This document shows positions 61,773-64,000 of a stretch of DNA of 64,000 nt, in pieces (the first letter of the stretch is position 1; every line of letters begins with the position of its first letter). The notes below the pieces were generated by a model, which worked only from the letters and a program-made list of their open reading frames with translations, searched no databases and was not told the DNA's origin. The position numbers and the translations under genes are program-made. The DNA comes from Brevundimonas sp. 357 (GTDB taxonomy: Bacteria > Pseudomonadota > Alphaproteobacteria > Caulobacterales > Caulobacteraceae), in contig NZ_RHWX01000001.1 in assembly GCF_003938605.1 (NCBI RefSeq), forward strand, positions 1 to 64,000, given 5' to 3'.

Positions 61773-62403
61773 GAGCGGCTCTGGGCGGACTTGGGCGGGC
61801 GTGGCGACGTTCGCGGTGATCGGCGTGATCGGCGTGGGCGCGGCGCTGCTATACGTCAATCATCATCAGGGGCGCAAAGACTCCGCGCCCGTTTCAGCCG
61901 CGCCGAAACAGCCGAGCACGCGGCTGATCACCTATGCGCGCGGCTCCCTGGCCCGGTTGCAGGCGCCGCCGCCCGCCCCGGCTCCCGACTACGCCTTCCG
62001 CAACGCCGCCGGACAGGAGGTGCGCTTCGCCGACTTCGCAGGCAAGGTGACGGTGGTGAATCTGTGGGCCACATGGTGCGCCCCGTGCCGGATCGAGATG
62101 CCGACCCTGGCCGCCCTGGCCGACCACTACAAGACGCGCGACGACTTCGCCGTAGTGACCGTCAGCATGGACGCGGAAAAGACCGTCGACGACGCCCGCG
62201 CCTTCATCGCCGACCACGCGCCGCTGGAATTCTACATCGATCCCAAGTTCCAGCTGGCCTTCGAATTCCCCGGCAAGGGCGCCATGCCCCAGACCATGGT
62301 GCTGGACCGCCGGGGTCAGGTTCGCGCCGTGCTGGTCGGCGAGGCCGACTGGGCCAGCCCCGAGGCCAAAGCCCTGATCGACGACCTGCTGGCCGGAGGC
62401 TGA
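61771..62403 (+). CDS. tlpA: TlpA-like thioredoxin-fold membrane-anchored protein
   Basis: 210 residues from ATG 61771. One transmembrane anchor ([22 protein letters not shown]) directs the thioredoxin fold to the periplasm; the redox motif is [22 protein letters not shown] (WCAPC) and the cis-Pro segment is [21 protein letters not shown]. Probably a cytochrome c or copper-site thiol reductant. GGAAGG lies 11 bases upstream. The start codon shares CATG with argH on the opposite strand; a TTG at 61753 is possible. Confidence 0.88.
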   Translation: MSGSGRTWAGVATFAVIGVIGVGAALLYVNHHQGRKDSAPVSAAPKQPSTRLITYARGSLARLQAPPPAPAPDYAFRNAAGQEVRFADFAGKVTVVNLWATWCAPCRIEMPTLAALADHYKTRDDFAVVTVSMDAEKTVDDARAFIADHAPLEFYIDPKFQLAFEFPGKGAMPQTMVLDRRGQVRAVLVGEADWASPEAKALIDDLLAGG

Positions 62404-62473
62404 GGCCAGCCTCCGGCGCTGCTTGTCGGAGACGGCCCAAAGGGTTGATCCTCCAGCCGCACAGGAGGCTGCA

Positions 62474-62830
62474 ATGAGCGTTGAGACCCATTACCTGGCC
62501 GTCTTCACCAGCGACAAGACCGGCCCCAAATGGCGGGCCTGGCGCGCCATGAGCGAGGCCGAGCAGGCCGAGACGGCCCGCCTCGGCGTCGCCGCCGTCG
62601 CCGAATGGGAAGAGGCGCACCGCGACTCCATCGTCTTTCAGGGCGGCCCGCTGGGCCCGACCAAGCGCATCGACGACGACGGCGCCGTGACGGACGTGGT
62701 CAACCTGCTGACCGTCTTCATGGTCGTGCGCGCCGACAGCCACGAGGCGGCGGCCCGCCTGTTCGAGAACCACCCGCACATGAACCCCTTCCCCTGCGAC
62801 GGGGTGGAGGTGATGCCGGTGCTGGGGTGA
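62474..62830 (+). CDS. YciI-like (YCII-related) small protein
   Basis: 118 residues, start at 62474 with AGGAGG six bases upstream. HYLAVFTSDKTGPKWRAWRAMSEAEQAE, then IVFQGGPLGPTKRIDDDGAVTDVVNLLTVFMVVRADSHEAAARLFENHPHMNPFPCDGVEVMPVLG, a dimeric alpha-beta barrel of the YCII/DGPF group. Function unknown. An upstream in-frame start at 62423 lacks a ribosome-binding site. Confidence 0.8.
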   Translation: MSVETHYLAVFTSDKTGPKWRAWRAMSEAEQAETARLGVAAVAEWEEAHRDSIVFQGGPLGPTKRIDDDGAVTDVVNLLTVFMVVRADSHEAAARLFENHPHMNPFPCDGVEVMPVLG

Positions 62831-62896
62831 GTGCGCTTCTACCTATGCCATCATCTGATTCGATACTTGGTTCAGGTGACATCAATCGGCAAGTCA

Positions 62897-63808
62897 CTAC
62901 ACAACTAACCGACGTATGCGATCTTCCCAGTCGCTCCCATGAATAATTCGGTCGCGATGCAACCCACCAGTCAACACTTCAGCTTTAGTCAAGCGTGATA
63001 CCGTTTGCCAATCATCGCCAAAAACGTAGGTAGCATTGCCACCTTTAGTGCTTTCGAGGATTGCGAGCTTCTTTTTGGGGAACACGAACGCAACGTAGTC
63101 CCGGAACCCCCCCGCCCCGACATACACAGCGTCAGGCTCAAGCAGACCTAGAACTTGGTGACGCCACATGACCGGACCAGCATACCGCGCGCTCCGTCGG
63201 CCAATAGCCTGCTGGACATGCTCCCGGATTGCAGACCACGGGTATTGACCGGAGGGCAACAAATGCCAATTCACGCGACGGATGGGCGGCGGTTTGACAG
63301 AGGCCAAATCTTGGGTCCGGACATCGCAGCTTCCAAACAGTTCCAAGAACACATTAACGGCGTGCTGCACTTCGTCGGAAGTCGCGCTCGACCAGAGCAA
63401 CTCATCTGAAACGATGTAGCCGCTCCCAACCACAGCCATGAACGTGAGCTCAATGGCGGGGGGCGCAACGAAGGTCCGCGGGTAGCACGAGCGGTAGATG
63501 GCCTTGTAGTCGGTGACCGTTTCAGTTCCGCCGCCAGGCAGCCATTGCTCCCAGCTCCACTCGATCGTGGTTATATACCGTTCTTCTTTAGGCCGATCCC
63601 TGTGGACAATGTAACGCCCCTCGGCATTGAATCGAGTGATGGGCCCAATTGCGCTCGGAAGAACCGCATCCCCCTCAACCGGATCATCGAAACCGACACG
63701 AACTAACCGGTCAGGCGTCGAGTCCACAACGACCCTCAGACGTTGCCCTTCAGGCAAGTGCCCCAGGTGACGGGCAATGTTACGAATTCGTTTTTGGTTA
63801 AATATCAT
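62897..63808 (-). CDS. Low-GC orphan protein, probably acquired
   Basis: 303 residues from ATG 63808 (AGGAG eight bases upstream; MIFNQKRIRNIARHLGH); ATG 63829 is an alternative. Soluble, no signal peptide. A mixed beta N-terminal half (LRVVVDSTPDRLVRVGFDDPVEG, RYITTIEWSWEQWLPGGG) is followed by a C-terminal half with ARYAGPVMWRHQVLGLLEPDAVYVGAGGFRDYVAFVFPKKKLAILESTKGGNATYVFG. Family not recognised. Base composition is lower in GC and Lys, Ile and Asn codons are more frequent than in neighbouring core genes. Confidence 0.7.
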   Translation of the reverse strand: MIFNQKRIRNIARHLGHLPEGQRLRVVVDSTPDRLVRVGFDDPVEGDAVLPSAIGPITRFNAEGRYIVHRDRPKEERYITTIEWSWEQWLPGGGTETVTDYKAIYRSCYPRTFVAPPAIELTFMAVVGSGYIVSDELLWSSATSDEVQHAVNVFLELFGSCDVRTQDLASVKPPPIRRVNWHLLPSGQYPWSAIREHVQQAIGRRSARYAGPVMWRHQVLGLLEPDAVYVGAGGFRDYVAFVFPKKKLAILESTKGGNATYVFGDDWQTVSRLTKAEVLTGGLHRDRIIHGSDWEDRIRRLVV

Positions 63809-63919
63809 CAGGCGCACTCCTGCTGACATAACGCCGTGATTCGACGCGCAACCTCAACGAGTCAATTAACAACTATCGCAATATTGCCCTCACCTAGGGT
63901 CGCTTCCACAGTCTGACCC

Positions 63920-64000
63920 TCAATGCACCCGCGCCTTCCCGATCTCCAGCCCGTCGGCGCCCGCTGACACGGCCACCACGCTGCCGTCCTCGATCTCTCC
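63920..64000 (-). CDS. clpB: C-terminal end of a CDS, probably ClpB
   Basis: Only the last 26 residues are in the window: IEDGSVVAVSAGADGLEIGKARVH and stop. The pattern (acidic turn, then VxVSAGxDGLxIG) resembles the C-terminal strand of the ClpB disaggregase. Too short to be certain. Confidence 0.4.
   Translation of the reverse strand, partial: GEIEDGSVVAVSAGADGLEIGKARVH

Overview
This is a GC-rich (roughly two-thirds G+C), gene-dense alphaproteobacterial chromosome segment. Gene content and protein character suggest Caulobacterales, most likely Brevundimonas or a close relative: an OmpA-type porin, a MipA/OmpV protein, a DUF2125 protein, an argH-lipoprotein-lysA run, an MJ0042 zinc-ribbon protein beside ftsEX, and the Lhr/PdeM repair pair. 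The taxonomic call is inference from protein character, not from a marker-gene comparison.

Layout. 1-5.9 kb: a truncated OmpA-like porin, a fatty-acid-type SDR and a tightly overlapping trehalose operon (otsB, a GH15 hydrolase, otsA). 6.0-10.0 kb: a capsule or exopolysaccharide run (arabinose-5-phosphate isomerase, GT4 glycosyltransferase, export lipoprotein, orphan). 10-14.8 kb: an LLM flavin oxidoreductase, a DUF3617 lipoprotein and the core cluster rpmH-rnpA-yidC-engB. 14.9-24.1 kb: a TVP38-type membrane protein with a sensor kinase, nrdB, a GST, a MASE1 hybrid kinase, a CoA-transferase and a PAP2 phosphatase. 24.2-29.0 kb: nrdA behind a compact control region with two DnaA boxes and two NrdR-like boxes, a beta-barrel protein and gamma-glutamyltransferase.

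29.2-34.7 kb is the accessory region. It lies between two tRNA-Arg genes (ACG and CCG anticodons) that point at each other. It holds an orphan gene, a HigBA toxin-antitoxin pair with twin palindromic operators, an orphan XRE regulator with four phased GAAATT repeats, a HEPN-like gene broken by an in-frame ochre stop, a sigma-70 region-4-only protein, a small conserved-looking protein and a large serine recombinase broken by a frameshift and an amber stop. The recombinase frame ends inside tRNA-Arg(CCG). This looks like a decaying integrated element.

34.8-46.6 kb: a DUF885 protein, a small envelope lipoprotein, a branched-chain 2-oxoacid dehydrogenase operon (E1alpha, E1beta, E2, a secreted orphan, E3) with a divergent Lrp/AsnC regulator and an inverted repeat between them, then PdeM and the Lhr helicase. 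The helicase carries an in-frame nested palindromic repeat of about 143 bp. 46.7-64 kb: a Rad3/DinG-type Fe-S helicase, YbaK, VOC, DUF2125, histidinol-phosphate aminotransferase, MipA/OmpV, PlsC, YdcF, FtsEX, MJ0042/DUF3426, a phosphoribosyltransferase, LysA, a lipoprotein, ArgH, TlpA, a YciI-type protein, a low-GC orphan and the probable 3' end of clpB.

The most interesting signals are the decayed tRNA-Arg-bounded element with its HEPN/sigma-4 pair, the palindrome inserted into lhr, and the shared NrdR-like spacing at nrdA and nrdB.
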